Assembly (NCBI GenBank): GCA_011051425.1
Contig: DRLF01000230.1
Location: forward strand, 1-8,171
Length of the DNA: 8,171 nt
Source: Thiolapillus brandeum
Lineage (GTDB): Bacteria > Pseudomonadota > Gammaproteobacteria > Chromatiales > Chromatiaceae
Reading direction: 5' to 3'
The position numbers were made by a program, and so were the translations under genes. The notes under the pieces are model-generated. The model saw only the letters and a list, made by a program, of their open reading frames with translations. It searched no databases and was not told the origin of the DNA. How positions within the stretch are numbered: the stretch's first letter is position 1; the number at the start of each line of letters is the position of its first letter. Below, piece after piece: positions 1 to 6,307 of the stretch.

Positions 1-51
1 ATCACAGGAAAAATATTTTTTCTAGTGTTTTCGGGGGGATAAGATATTTTT
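1..51. other. AT-rich intergenic stub downstream of tsaE
   Basis: These bases follow the tsaE stop codon (minus strand) and reach the window edge. They are far richer in A and T than the rest. They contain the perfect palindrome AAAAATATTTTT (9-20) and a near-exact direct repeat: ATATTTTTTCTA (13-24) and ATATTTTTCTA (44-54, running into the tsaE stop). A run of six G lies at 33-38. I see no GC-rich hairpin that would act as a terminator. In many gammaproteobacteria the next gene after tsaE is amiB. A GTG on the minus strand at 3-5 could begin a gene, but too little is visible to call it. Confidence 0.5.
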
Positions 52-537
52 CTAAAGTCCAGAGTCAGATAGAAAAGCAGCACATTGTTTCTGCAGCCGA
101 TCACAATCAGCCGGCTCACAGGTGACTTCCAGCCTGCGGCCCGTGTCCTGATAGCCGAGCTGCAGGATAAGGTCCGGCGGCGGTAACCAGCCTTCGCCCT
201 TCTCCGGCCATTCCACCAGCACCTGATGGGCGCCGCTGAATATCTCCCGGCCACCCAGAAATTCCAGCTCTTCGGGATCACTCAAACGGTACAGATCCAG
301 GTGATAGACGGTCATCCCTTCCACTGGATAGGGTTCGACCAGCGTGTAGGTCGGACTGCGCACCGCTCCCTGAAAGCCCAGCCCGCGAAGAAAACCCCGC
401 ACCAGCGTGGTCTTGCCCGCCCCCAGATCGCCATTCAGGTAGATCAGCAGGGGTTTGCCGGAAAACACCCGGGCCATGCAGGCACCCAGGGCCATTTGCT
501 CCTCTTCCGAAACACAGTGGAAAACAGACTTATTCAT
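52..537 (-). CDS. tsaE: tRNA t6A biosynthesis ATPase TsaE
   Basis: TsaE is the small ATPase that works with TsaB, TsaC and TsaD to make threonylcarbamoyl-adenosine (t6A) at position 37 of ANN-decoding tRNAs in the cytoplasm. The 161-residue product has the family marks in order: a Walker A loop GDLGAGKT (36-43), the segment SPTYTLVEPY (61-70), HLDLYRL (79-85), and LVEWPEKG (107-114), the Walker-B-like region with its conserved Glu-Trp. Length is normal for the family (about 150-160). The reading frame stays open upstream to 702, but that extension lies inside nnr and has no TsaE similarity, so I chose the ATG at 537. The gene overlaps the 3' end of nnr by 8 bases, which suggests co-transcription and translational coupling. 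No strong Shine-Dalgarno sequence is seen; only CCGGAA lies directly upstream. The family call is very safe and the start is likely. Confidence 0.96.
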   Translation of the reverse strand: MNKSVFHCVSEEEQMALGACMARVFSGKPLLIYLNGDLGAGKTTLVRGFLRGLGFQGAVRSPTYTLVEPYPVEGMTVYHLDLYRLSDPEELEFLGGREIFSGAHQVLVEWPEKGEGWLPPPDLILQLGYQDTGRRLEVTCEPADCDRLQKQCAAFLSDSGL

Positions 538-2044
538 TTTCCGGATTGGCCAGACGCCGGATATGGGACATGAGATCGCTGGCCAGCAGGCCGCGCTCAC
601 CGGCCCGGGCGGCCTTGTCGGCTGCGGCAGCATGCAGGCACACGCCCAGTTCGGAGGCATGGGCCAGATCCCAGCCCTGAGCCACCAAACCGGCGATGAC
701 ACCTGTCAGCACATCACCCATGCCACCGCTGGCCATGCCGGGGTTGCCATCGGTACAGACAGCTGTGGGCCTGTTGCCACCATCGAGCACCAGGGTTCCC
801 GCTCCTTTCAGCACTGCCACGCCGCCATAACGGCGCTGCAGTCGCTCCACCGCCCTGAACCTGTCAGCATCTATCTCTTCCGTTGTGCATTTCAGAAGCC
901 GGGCAGCTTCACCCGGATGGGGCGTCAGTATCCACTTGTCGTGCGAGCGGGGAGATTCCGCAAGCAGATTCAGGGCATCTGCATCTACCATCAGAGGCAA
1001 TTCCGTATCGATCAGCGCCTGCCACAAGGCATGCCCCCAGTCGGATTTTCCCAGGCCGGGTCCGAGAGCCACAACGGTAGCCCTTCCGGTGAGTGACAGC
1101 AGATCAGCCGGTGATTCAACGCCATGAACCATGATCTCGGGACGGGCAGCCAGCACCGGGCAGACGTGCCCCGGACGGGTTGCCAGGCTGACCAGCCCGG
1201 CGCCGCTGCGCAGGGCTGCCTCGGCACACAGTCTGGCTGCGCCACCGTATCCCAGGTCGCCGCCGACGACCAGCACATGACCGAATTGCCCCTTGTGGGC
1301 CGTGCGTGATCGCGGCTGCAGCAGCTGTTTCTGTCGCTGCCAGTCCAGCCTTCTGGCCGACAGGATCTGGCTGGCATAGACCTGTGCCGGCACGTCGAGG
1401 GCTTCAAAGTACACATCCCCACAGCAGTCCGGTCCGTCTGCCGTGAACATGCCCTGCTTCAGGCCGATGAAGCTGACAGTGGCATCCGCACGCACTGCCG
1501 TTCCCAGTATCTTTCCCGTATCCGAATGCAGGCCGGAGGGAATATCCAGCGCAAGCACTGGAACCCGAAAGGCATTCACCGCTTTCAGGGCTTCAGCCCA
1601 GCGTCCTTCCACATTGCGCTCCAGGCCGGTGCCAAACACGGCATCCACGATGAGGTCCGTATCCCGGGGCAGGGCCTCCCCGAAAGGCTGCCAGTCACCG
1701 GACAGCGCCGCGTAACGCAGGGCATTGGTTTTGGCATCCCCGGCAATCCTTTCCCGGTCACCCAGTTGCAGGACAGTCACGCACAAGCCGGCCTGCAGAG
1801 CCAGCCGCGCGACCACGAAGCCGTCCCCACCATTGTTTCCCGTACCTGTCAGCACCAGGATACGACGGGCATCCGGCCAGCGCCTGCGCAGCAGACCGAA
1901 AGCCGTCTGCCCGGCCCGCTCCATCAGTTCCTCTCCCGCAATGCCGTAGCGCTCGATGCTCAGGTGATCCATCTCGCGCACCTGGGCTGCCGTATACAGG
2001 GCAGCAGGCAGGCTGGATTTCCTGGGCATGGGGCGGTAACTCAT
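530..2044 (-). CDS. nnr: Bifunctional NAD(P)H-hydrate epimerase / ADP-dependent NAD(P)H-hydrate dehydratase
   Basis: Nnr (YjeF) repairs NADHX and NADPHX, damaged hydrated forms of NAD(P)H. The N-terminal YjeF_N domain epimerises the R form to the S form, and the C-terminal carbohydrate-kinase-like domain dehydrates the S form using ADP. Both halves are present in 504 residues, close to the E. coli length of about 515. In the epimerase half are GTGNNGGDGFVVAR (67-80), VDAVFGTGL (133-141) and LDIPSGL (166-172). In the dehydratase half are HKGQFGHVLVVGG (250-262), LGPGLG (327-332), DADALNLLA (354-362), TPHPGEAARLL (374-384) and the NPGMASGGMGDVLTG signature (434-448). Both active sites look intact. 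The ATG at 2044 lacks a clear ribosome-binding site. An in-frame ATG at 2029 is possible but would remove only five residues. It is divergent from queG and overlaps tsaE, as in enterobacteria. Confidence 0.97.
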   Translation of the reverse strand: MSYRPMPRKSSLPAALYTAAQVREMDHLSIERYGIAGEELMERAGQTAFGLLRRRWPDARRILVLTGTGNNGGDGFVVARLALQAGLCVTVLQLGDRERIAGDAKTNALRYAALSGDWQPFGEALPRDTDLIVDAVFGTGLERNVEGRWAEALKAVNAFRVPVLALDIPSGLHSDTGKILGTAVRADATVSFIGLKQGMFTADGPDCCGDVYFEALDVPAQVYASQILSARRLDWQRQKQLLQPRSRTAHKGQFGHVLVVGGDLGYGGAARLCAEAALRSGAGLVSLATRPGHVCPVLAARPEIMVHGVESPADLLSLTGRATVVALGPGLGKSDWGHALWQALIDTELPLMVDADALNLLAESPRSHDKWILTPHPGEAARLLKCTTEEIDADRFRAVERLQRRYGGVAVLKGAGTLVLDGGNRPTAVCTDGNPGMASGGMGDVLTGVIAGLVAQGWDLAHASELGVCLHAAAADKAARAGERGLLASDLMSHIRRLANPENE

Positions 2045-2076
2045 GATGAAGAAAGACGGGCAAATGGATTTGCTTT

Positions 2077-2107
2077 ATTCTACCGCCATGTCTTCGCCTG
2101 ACGCCAA
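2077..2107 (-). promoter_or_regulatory. Weak candidate promoter for nnr-tsaE
   Basis: On the minus strand a TAGAAT hexamer (2077-2082) stands about 33 bases before the nnr ATG. The best -35 match is TTGGCG (2102-2107), with a long 19-base spacer. The -10 is identical to that of the stronger dapA promoter candidate. The -35 would lie inside the start of queG. This is inferred from consensus only, and the spacer is poor. Confidence 0.28.
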
Positions 2108-3155
2108 AGAACTTGCCACCCTCGCCGGCCGGATAAAGGAGTGGTCCCGTGAACTGGGCTTCCAGCAGACCGGTATCGCCGATACTGATCTGCAGGCGGC
2201 GGGAAGCAGGTTGCAGGAAGCAGAGAAAGACGGGCGGCTGGCTGACATGGACTACCTGTGGAAACACGGCAGCAAACGTTATCGCCCCGGAGAGCTGGTA
2301 CCAGGCACGGTGCGGGTGATTTCCGTGCGCATGGATTACCTGCCACCGGACGACGATGCCAGGGCCGTGCTGCAGAATCCGGCCAAGGCTTTCGTATCGC
2401 GCTATGCCCTGGGGAGGGACTACCACAAGCTCATGCGCAAGCGCCTGCAGAAGCTGGCAAAGCGCGTCCAGGCACACATCGGCGAATTCGGTTACCGCGC
2501 GTTCGTCGATTCGGCACCCGTGCTGGAAAAACCCCTGGCGGTCAAAGCCGGTCTGGGCTGGATGGGCAAGCACACCAATATCATCAGCCGGGAAGCAGGT
2601 TCGTGGTTTTTTCTGGGCGAGATCTACACCGATCTGCCCCTGCCTGTCGACATACCCACGGATGAGCACTGCGGACGCTGTACCGCCTGTATCGACATCT
2701 GCCCCACCCGCGCCATCGTGGCGCCTTACCGGCTCGATGCCAGGCTGTGCATTTCCTATCTGACCATCGAACGCTTCGGCCCCATTCCCCAGGCGCTGCG
2801 ACCGCTCATGGGAAACCATATCTATGGCTGCGACGACTGCATGATGGTCTGCCCCTGGAACCGCTTCGCCATTCCCAGCGGGGAAGCAGATTTTCTGCCA
2901 CGGCAGGGTCTGGACCAGGCAGGTCTGCTGGAGCTGTTCTCCTGGGACGAAACTGCCTTTCTGAAAAGAACGGAAGGCTCACCCATACGGCGCATCGGTT
3001 TCGAACGCTGGCAGCGCAACATCGCCGTGGCGCTGGGGAACAGCGAAGGGGGAAAGGGGGTCATTCAGGCATTGCAGAATGCCCTGCCCGAGGCCAGCGA
3101 AATGGTGGCAGAACACATCCACTGGGCCTTGGAGCAGCTGAAAAAACAGGATTGA
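2088..3155 (+). CDS. queG: Epoxyqueuosine reductase QueG
   Basis: QueG reduces epoxyqueuosine to queuosine at tRNA position 34, using a cobalamin cofactor and two [4Fe-4S] clusters. From the ATG at 2088 the product is 355 residues. Visible marks are ELGFQQTGIADTDL (22-35), SRYALGRDYHK (104-114), FVDSAPVLEK (139-148, with the conserved Asp141), GWMGKHTN (157-164), a ferredoxin-like motif with Cys195, 198, 201 and 205, the conserved Cys221 in LCISYLTIE, and CDDCMMVCPWN (Cys248, 251, 255). The C-terminal part from about 295 fits the HEAT-like substrate-binding domain. In-frame starts at 2043, 2046 and 2064 would add up to 15 residues. I prefer 2088 because E. coli QueG begins MSEP..LNQLAQKIKQW, matching MSSPDAKELATLAGRIKEW. 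However, 2088 has no Shine-Dalgarno, while 2064 is preceded by AGACGGG. It stands alone on the plus strand, divergent from nnr and convergent with the dapA unit. Confidence 0.96.
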   Translation: MSSPDAKELATLAGRIKEWSRELGFQQTGIADTDLQAAGSRLQEAEKDGRLADMDYLWKHGSKRYRPGELVPGTVRVISVRMDYLPPDDDARAVLQNPAKAFVSRYALGRDYHKLMRKRLQKLAKRVQAHIGEFGYRAFVDSAPVLEKPLAVKAGLGWMGKHTNIISREAGSWFFLGEIYTDLPLPVDIPTDEHCGRCTACIDICPTRAIVAPYRLDARLCISYLTIERFGPIPQALRPLMGNHIYGCDDCMMVCPWNRFAIPSGEADFLPRQGLDQAGLLELFSWDETAFLKRTEGSPIRRIGFERWQRNIAVALGNSEGGKGVIQALQNALPEASEMVAEHIHWALEQLKKQD

Positions 3156-3203
3156 AAAAAATTTCCCTGCCCACCGTACCCTGGTCGCAGGATACGGTGG
3201 GCA
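3155..3203 (-). terminator. Terminator hairpin of the dapA-bamC-MBL unit, convergent with queG
   Basis: GCCCACCGTA (3169-3178) pairs perfectly with TACGGTGGGC (3193-3202). T3168 and A3203 add an eleventh pair. Beyond a C-A mismatch, CCTG/CAGG (3180-3183, 3188-3191) close a GTCG loop. Reading the minus strand, the hairpin is followed by AGGGAAA and then seven Ts (3155-3161), so the U-tract begins seven bases after the stem rather than at once. Those Ts are the complement of the A-run at the queG stop codon. The plus-strand side has no T-run, so it is chiefly a minus-strand terminator, though the stem could also stabilise the queG mRNA end. Confidence 0.7.
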
Positions 3204-3212
3204 CGAACCGCA

Positions 3213-3986
3213 TCAATCGGGATTCATGCAGAACCAGCCGGAAACATTGCCCTGCTCAAGGACGGACAGGCGTGCATCCAGACTCTCACAGACCCCGGCC
3301 AGGGTGCGCCGTGCCAGATCCGGCGAATTGTTCTTTTCGCTCACATGCCCGATCACCAGGTGCTGCAGGCGCCCGTGATCGATCTGCGCCAGTACTTGTG
3401 CCGCCTGGTCGTTGCTCAAATGGCCATAGTTGCCGCCGACACGCTCCTGCAGCCGCGGCGGATAAGGGCCGTCTTGCAGCATCTGCACATCATGATTGCA
3501 TTCCAGCAGCAATGCATCCACACCTGTGATGGAGGCAATGACGTGGGGTGTAAAGCTGCCGGCATCGGTCAGTATCCCGAGTTTCAGCTTCCGATAGGAA
3601 AAGGTGAACTGTGTGGGTTCCCGCGCATCATGCGGCACCGCGAAAGGCGCCACTTCGATATCACCGATACTGAAGGGTGGTGTATGGGAGCCGAACAGCT
3701 GCAGTTCAGGAATGTCACCACAGTTGGCATTGCGCCAGGTGCCGTGCGTCATCCACACGGGCATTCTGTATTTCCGCGCCAGGGGACCCACCCCCTTGAT
3801 GTGATCACCGTGCTCGTGGGTTACCAGCACCGCATCGAGATCATCCGGCGTCAGTTCAAGGCGGGCGAGACGCTGCTGCAGTTCTCGCAGGGAAAAACCG
3901 CTGTCCAGCAGCAGGCAGGTATCACCTGCCTGAATCAGCGTGGCATTGCCACGGCTGCCGCTCCCCAGGGATGCAAACTTCAACAC
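3213..3986 (-). CDS. MBL-fold metallohydrolase (YycJ/WalJ- or PhnP-like)
   Basis: This is a small cytosolic metallo-beta-lactamase-fold enzyme, probably a phosphodiesterase or nuclease, but its substrate is unknown. The 257 residues open with FASLGSGSRGNATLI (4-18) and carry the signature THEHGDH (56-62). Further candidate metal ligands are His119 in VPHD, Asp141 in TDAGS, His165 in LECNHD, His189 in GHLS and His214 in IGHVSEKNN. There is no signal peptide or membrane helix. It follows bamC by 25 bases; genes of this type lie after dapA-bamC in many gammaproteobacteria, usually before purC, which is absent here. The first codon is GTG (3986) followed at once by TTG (3983). Starting at TTG would give MKFASLGSGS, equally compatible with homologues. 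No Shine-Dalgarno precedes either codon, so translation may depend on coupling to bamC. The family is sure; the function and exact start are not. Confidence 0.92.
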   Translation of the reverse strand: MLKFASLGSGSRGNATLIQAGDTCLLLDSGFSLRELQQRLARLELTPDDLDAVLVTHEHGDHIKGVGPLARKYRMPVWMTHGTWRNANCGDIPELQLFGSHTPPFSIGDIEVAPFAVPHDAREPTQFTFSYRKLKLGILTDAGSFTPHVIASITGVDALLLECNHDVQMLQDGPYPPRLQERVGGNYGHLSNDQAAQVLAQIDHGRLQHLVIGHVSEKNNSPDLARRTLAGVCESLDARLSVLEQGNVSGWFCMNPD

Positions 3987-4011
3987 GACAGGAAACAGCT
4001 GCCGGCGAGTG

Positions 4012-5163
4012 CTACTTGAGCTGTTCCTTGATCAGCGTCAGTATGCGCAGATCGGTATCCGATGTGAGCGCCTTGCCCTGATCATCCAGTACCGTGACCC
4101 GGCTACCGTCATCCGCAGATTCTACCCGCACCTGATACAGGGCCGCCTCGTCCACTTTCTCATTGCTGCGCCAGAACGCCAGCTTTGACAGCCAGCCGCC
4201 CTTTTCGCTCCCCTTCATGGGATCGTTGTAGCGCACATAATAGATACCGCGTGAACGGTTGCGGTCTTCGACCACGAAGCCGACGCGATCCAGCGCCAGG
4301 CCGGTCAGGCGCCAGGCTTTGGAAAAAGGCTCGGAAACCAGCAACGCCACGCCATCTCCTCCCTTGACCAGGCGTGACTGTACTCCCTTCATCTCTTTGG
4401 CCGCTGCCAGTCTCGCCTTGGCTTCTTCTTCGGCCAGCCCCATGTACACCATGAGCTTGTTGAGCATGATGGCTTCAAGGCCGGGGTCACGGGGGCGGAT
4501 TTTCCAGTAGATCTGGTCTTCCTCATTGGTGGCGCCGGTCACGAAATCCTGTTCCATGCCGAAGTGCACGAGATACAGTTCAGTGGTGCCGGGCTCTTCA
4601 CCGCGCTCCAGACGAATCCGGAAGCGGTCGCGGATGCCGGCATCATAGGCGCCCTCAAAAAAGCCCTGGATGAAATCAGTAATGAAACCGCTGCTGACGT
4701 TGGCCTTGTTCTCCAGCCAGGTGGTTTCCATGACGCCTATGGTGGGGTCCTGCTGATCGAGCAGGATGCCGTTCTCCTGCCAGAAATCCAGCAGCTTGTC
4801 CCACACCGCATCGGCGGGCGCCTTGATCACCAGCCAGCGGTCTTCGCCTTCACGCTCCACCTTGATGTCGGGGTTTTCCGGCAGGACTTCCTTCCCCATG
4901 GAACGCAGGCTGCCCCCCACGTTTTTACGCACACCGGAATACTCGGAATAGGTCGTGGTGCCACCTTCCAGCCCGGGAATACGGTTCTCGATGCGGCTGG
5001 AAGTAAGATCGGGAGGCACCTCCAGGTGCTTGTCAGCAATCACTTCCCGCTTGTATTCCACCTGCTTGTCAGGGAGTACCTTGTCCAGACCGTTGGAACT
5101 GCAGCCACCCAGGATGAACAAGGGCAAAAGCAGGATGAGAAGGCGCTTGATACTGACATTCAT
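4012..5163 (-). CDS. bamC: Outer membrane protein assembly factor BamC (NlpB/DapX lipoprotein)
   Basis: BamC is a lipoprotein partner of the BamABCDE machine that folds beta-barrel proteins into the outer membrane. The 383-residue product starts with a lipoprotein signal: a short basic N-terminus, a hydrophobic run LLILLLPLFIL, and the lipobox LGGC with Cys21 as the lipidation site. A long unstructured segment follows, containing the family phrase KHLEVPPDLTSSR (45-57). Two BamC-type helix-grip regions come next, roughly 95-255 and 275-383. It is somewhat longer than E. coli BamC (344). Codon 22 is Ser, not Asp, consistent with export to the outer membrane. The frame is open to 5325, but the extension runs into dapA and lacks a signal peptide, so the ATG at 5163 is chosen. 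Its GGGA ribosome-binding site (5174-5177) is 10 bases upstream and touches the foot of a hairpin. The position immediately after dapA is classic for bamC. Confidence 0.94.
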   Translation of the reverse strand: MNVSIKRLLILLLPLFILGGCSSNGLDKVLPDKQVEYKREVIADKHLEVPPDLTSSRIENRIPGLEGGTTTYSEYSGVRKNVGGSLRSMGKEVLPENPDIKVEREGEDRWLVIKAPADAVWDKLLDFWQENGILLDQQDPTIGVMETTWLENKANVSSGFITDFIQGFFEGAYDAGIRDRFRIRLERGEEPGTTELYLVHFGMEQDFVTGATNEEDQIYWKIRPRDPGLEAIMLNKLMVYMGLAEEEAKARLAAAKEMKGVQSRLVKGGDGVALLVSEPFSKAWRLTGLALDRVGFVVEDRNRSRGIYYVRYNDPMKGSEKGGWLSKLAFWRSNEKVDEAALYQVRVESADDGSRVTVLDDQGKALTSDTDLRILTLIKEQLK

Positions 5164-5177
5164 AGACTTGTTTTCCC

Positions 5178-5197
5178 AGCCATCATTCAGGATGGCT
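5178..5197 (-). promoter_or_regulatory. Intercistronic stem-loop between dapA and bamC
   Basis: On the minus-strand transcript AGCCATC (5191-5197) and GATGGCT (5178-5184) form a perfect seven-pair stem with a six-base loop, CTGAAT. It begins 10 bases after the dapA stop, and its 3' arm ends directly against GGGA, the bamC ribosome-binding site. No T-run follows, so it is not an intrinsic terminator. It could set the dapA:bamC expression ratio or protect an RNA end. The structure is seen; the role is inferred. Confidence 0.6.
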
Positions 5198-5207
5198 AAA
5201 CGGTCGC

Positions 5208-6083
5208 TCAAATGAGCCCGGCCTGGCTCAGGGCCTGGCGCAAAGGTTGGTGATATTCTGCAGACAGCCAGGTAAGCGGCAGACGGATGCCTTTCTGAAT
5301 CATACCCATTTCCGCCAGCGCCCATTTGACCGGTATGGGATTGGACTCCAGGAACAGGTCGCGATGCAGGCTCGCCAATTCAGCGTCGATGGCCCCGGCA
5401 GCCGCACGATCTCCCCTGAGCGCGGCTTCACACAGCTTGGCCATGGCCGCGGGCGCAACATTGGTGGTGACAGAGATGACTCCATTGCCACCAAGCAGCA
5501 TGAACTCGCATCCTGTGGCATCGTCACCGCTGTAGAGGGCAAAATCGTCCCCGGTAAGGGAACGGATGGCAGCCACACGATCCAGATCGCCGGTAGCTTC
5601 CTTCACCCCGACAATATTGTCCACCCGGGACAGGCGACCCACGGTTTCGGGCAGCATATCGCAGGCGGTCCGGCCAGGCACATTGTACAGAATCTGGGGG
5701 ATGTCCACGGCTTCGGCAATGGCCTTGTGATGCAGATACAGGCCTTCCTGGGTAGGCTTGTTGTAATAGGGGGTTACCAGCAGACAGGCATCCGCACCTG
5801 CCTGGGCCGCACAGCGGGTTAGGCTGATGGCTTCGGTGGTGGAGTTGGCGCCGGTACCGGCCACAACGGGAATGCGGCCCGCAATATGGTCTACGGTAAG
5901 GCGGATCACCCCGCAGTGTTCCTGCTCGTCGAGTGTGGCCGATTCACCCGTGGTACCCATGGAAACGATAGCGCTCGTCCCCTGATCCACGTGCCAGTCC
6001 AGCAGTTTGTACAGCGCGGCCCGGTCGACAGAACCATCCGCCGCCATCGGTGTCACCAGCGCTACCATACTACCCTGAATCAT
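5208..6083 (-). CDS. dapA: 4-hydroxy-tetrahydrodipicolinate synthase DapA
   Basis: DapA condenses pyruvate with aspartate semialdehyde, the first committed step of the diaminopimelate/lysine pathway that feeds peptidoglycan and protein synthesis. From the ATG at 6083 the product is 291 residues, and its key residues fall at the E. coli numbers. The Schiff-base Lys161 lies in GVKEATG, the catalytic triad is Thr44, Tyr107 and Tyr133, and Arg138 sits at the active-site mouth (YNVPGR). Thr45 is in GTTGES. The lysine-feedback site also appears conserved: Ser48, Ala49, His56, Asn80, Glu84 and Tyr106. A GTG at 6086 is also in frame, but the ATG matches the family start (M-x-x-GS) and has GGAG (6090-6093) six bases upstream. 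It heads the dapA-bamC-MBL unit, with bamC 44 bases downstream. Confidence 0.98.
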   Translation of the reverse strand: MIQGSMVALVTPMAADGSVDRAALYKLLDWHVDQGTSAIVSMGTTGESATLDEQEHCGVIRLTVDHIAGRIPVVAGTGANSTTEAISLTRCAAQAGADACLLVTPYYNKPTQEGLYLHHKAIAEAVDIPQILYNVPGRTACDMLPETVGRLSRVDNIVGVKEATGDLDRVAAIRSLTGDDFALYSGDDATGCEFMLLGGNGVISVTTNVAPAAMAKLCEAALRGDRAAAGAIDAELASLHRDLFLESNPIPVKWALAEMGMIQKGIRLPLTWLSAEYHQPLRQALSQAGLI

Positions 6084-6089
6084 CACTCA

Positions 6090-6093
6090 CTCC
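6090..6093 (-). promoter_or_regulatory. Ribosome-binding site of dapA
   Basis: GGAG on the minus strand stands six bases before the ATG at 6083 and only three before the in-frame GTG at 6086. The spacing favours the ATG. Confidence 0.75.
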
Positions 6094-6127
6094 ACAGTTC
6101 ACTCAGAAACATCGACAGCGATATTTC

Positions 6128-6154
6128 CCACAAGAGCGGTATTCTATCCTGTGG
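6128..6154. repeat. Inverted repeat over the dapA -10 (possible operator)
   Basis: CCACAAGA (6128-6135) and TCCTGTGG (6147-6154) are inverted copies with seven of eight positions matching, separated by 11 bases and centred at 6141. The proposed dapA -10 hexamer (6141-6146) lies wholly between the arms, a usual place for a repressor site. I do not recognise the motif as a known regulator's, and short dyads occur by chance. Confidence 0.35.
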
Positions 6155-6170
6155 CAATTTTCGCTGACAA
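6141..6170 (-). promoter_or_regulatory. Sigma-70-type promoter for dapA-bamC-MBL
   Basis: On the minus strand TTGTCA (6165-6170) and TAGAAT (6141-6146) each match five of six consensus bases and are 18 bases apart. Transcription would start near 6134, giving a leader of about 50 bases before the dapA ATG. It is the best promoter match in the spacer upstream of dapA. Confidence 0.6.
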
Positions 6171-6182
6171 GGAAAAAGGTAT

Positions 6183-6220
6183 CCGCGGAAGGATTTGAGC
6201 CGGAATCCGCCTGCAAGCGG
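6183..6220. repeat. Cluster of short GC-rich inverted repeats upstream of the dapA promoter
   Basis: CCGCGG (6183-6188) is followed by two hairpins that cannot form together. GCGGA (6185-6189) pairs with TCCGC (6206-6210), and CCGC (6207-6210) pairs with GCGG (6217-6220). No T-run follows on the minus strand. On the plus strand TTGATTTGATTT follows, but no plus-strand gene ends here. The stems are short and the function unknown. Confidence 0.3.
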
Positions 6221-6251
6221 TTGATTTGATTTACGCACGGCTTCGGGCAGG

Positions 6252-6281
6252 AAAAATACAAAACACCGGAAAGCGCGGGTG
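6252..6281 (-). terminator. Possible weak terminator of the sensor-cyclase gene
   Basis: Reading the minus strand after the stop codon at 6308, CACC (6278-6281) and GGTG (6264-6267) can form a short four-pair stem, followed at once by TTTTGTATTTTT (6252-6263). The T-rich tail and location suit an intrinsic terminator, but the stem is short, so read-through toward dapA is possible. Confidence 0.35.
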
Positions 6282-6307
6282 AGTGCTGTCGTTCAGGCGG
6301 GTTTCCC

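Noticed and set aside
3..5. GTG as the start of amiB or another gene left of tsaE
   Set aside because: Only a codon or so is visible and there is no ribosome-binding site, so it cannot be supported.
538..702. N-terminal extension of tsaE to an upstream start at 702
   Set aside because: It lies entirely within nnr in another frame, has no TsaE-like sequence and would give an oversized protein.
1758..2819. Long minus-strand open frame (353 codons) across queG and nnr
   Set aside because: It is antisense to queG and in a different frame of nnr. Its composition is that of a shadow frame, with no recognisable domain.
3345..4019. Plus-strand open frame antisense to the MBL gene (224 codons)
   Set aside because: It is opposite a gene with intact metal-binding motifs and has no recognisable features of its own.
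4564..5199. Plus-strand open frame antisense to bamC (211 codons)
   Set aside because: It is a shadow of a well-supported gene, with no recognisable protein features.
5164..5325. N-terminal extension of bamC
   Set aside because: It runs into dapA and would bury the lipoprotein signal peptide that starts at 5163.
6183..6235. Possible tRNA on the minus strand, because GGCTCAAATCC resembles a T-arm
   Set aside because: Only two T-stem pairs form, the TTC of the T-loop is not intact, and no acceptor or anticodon arm can be drawn.
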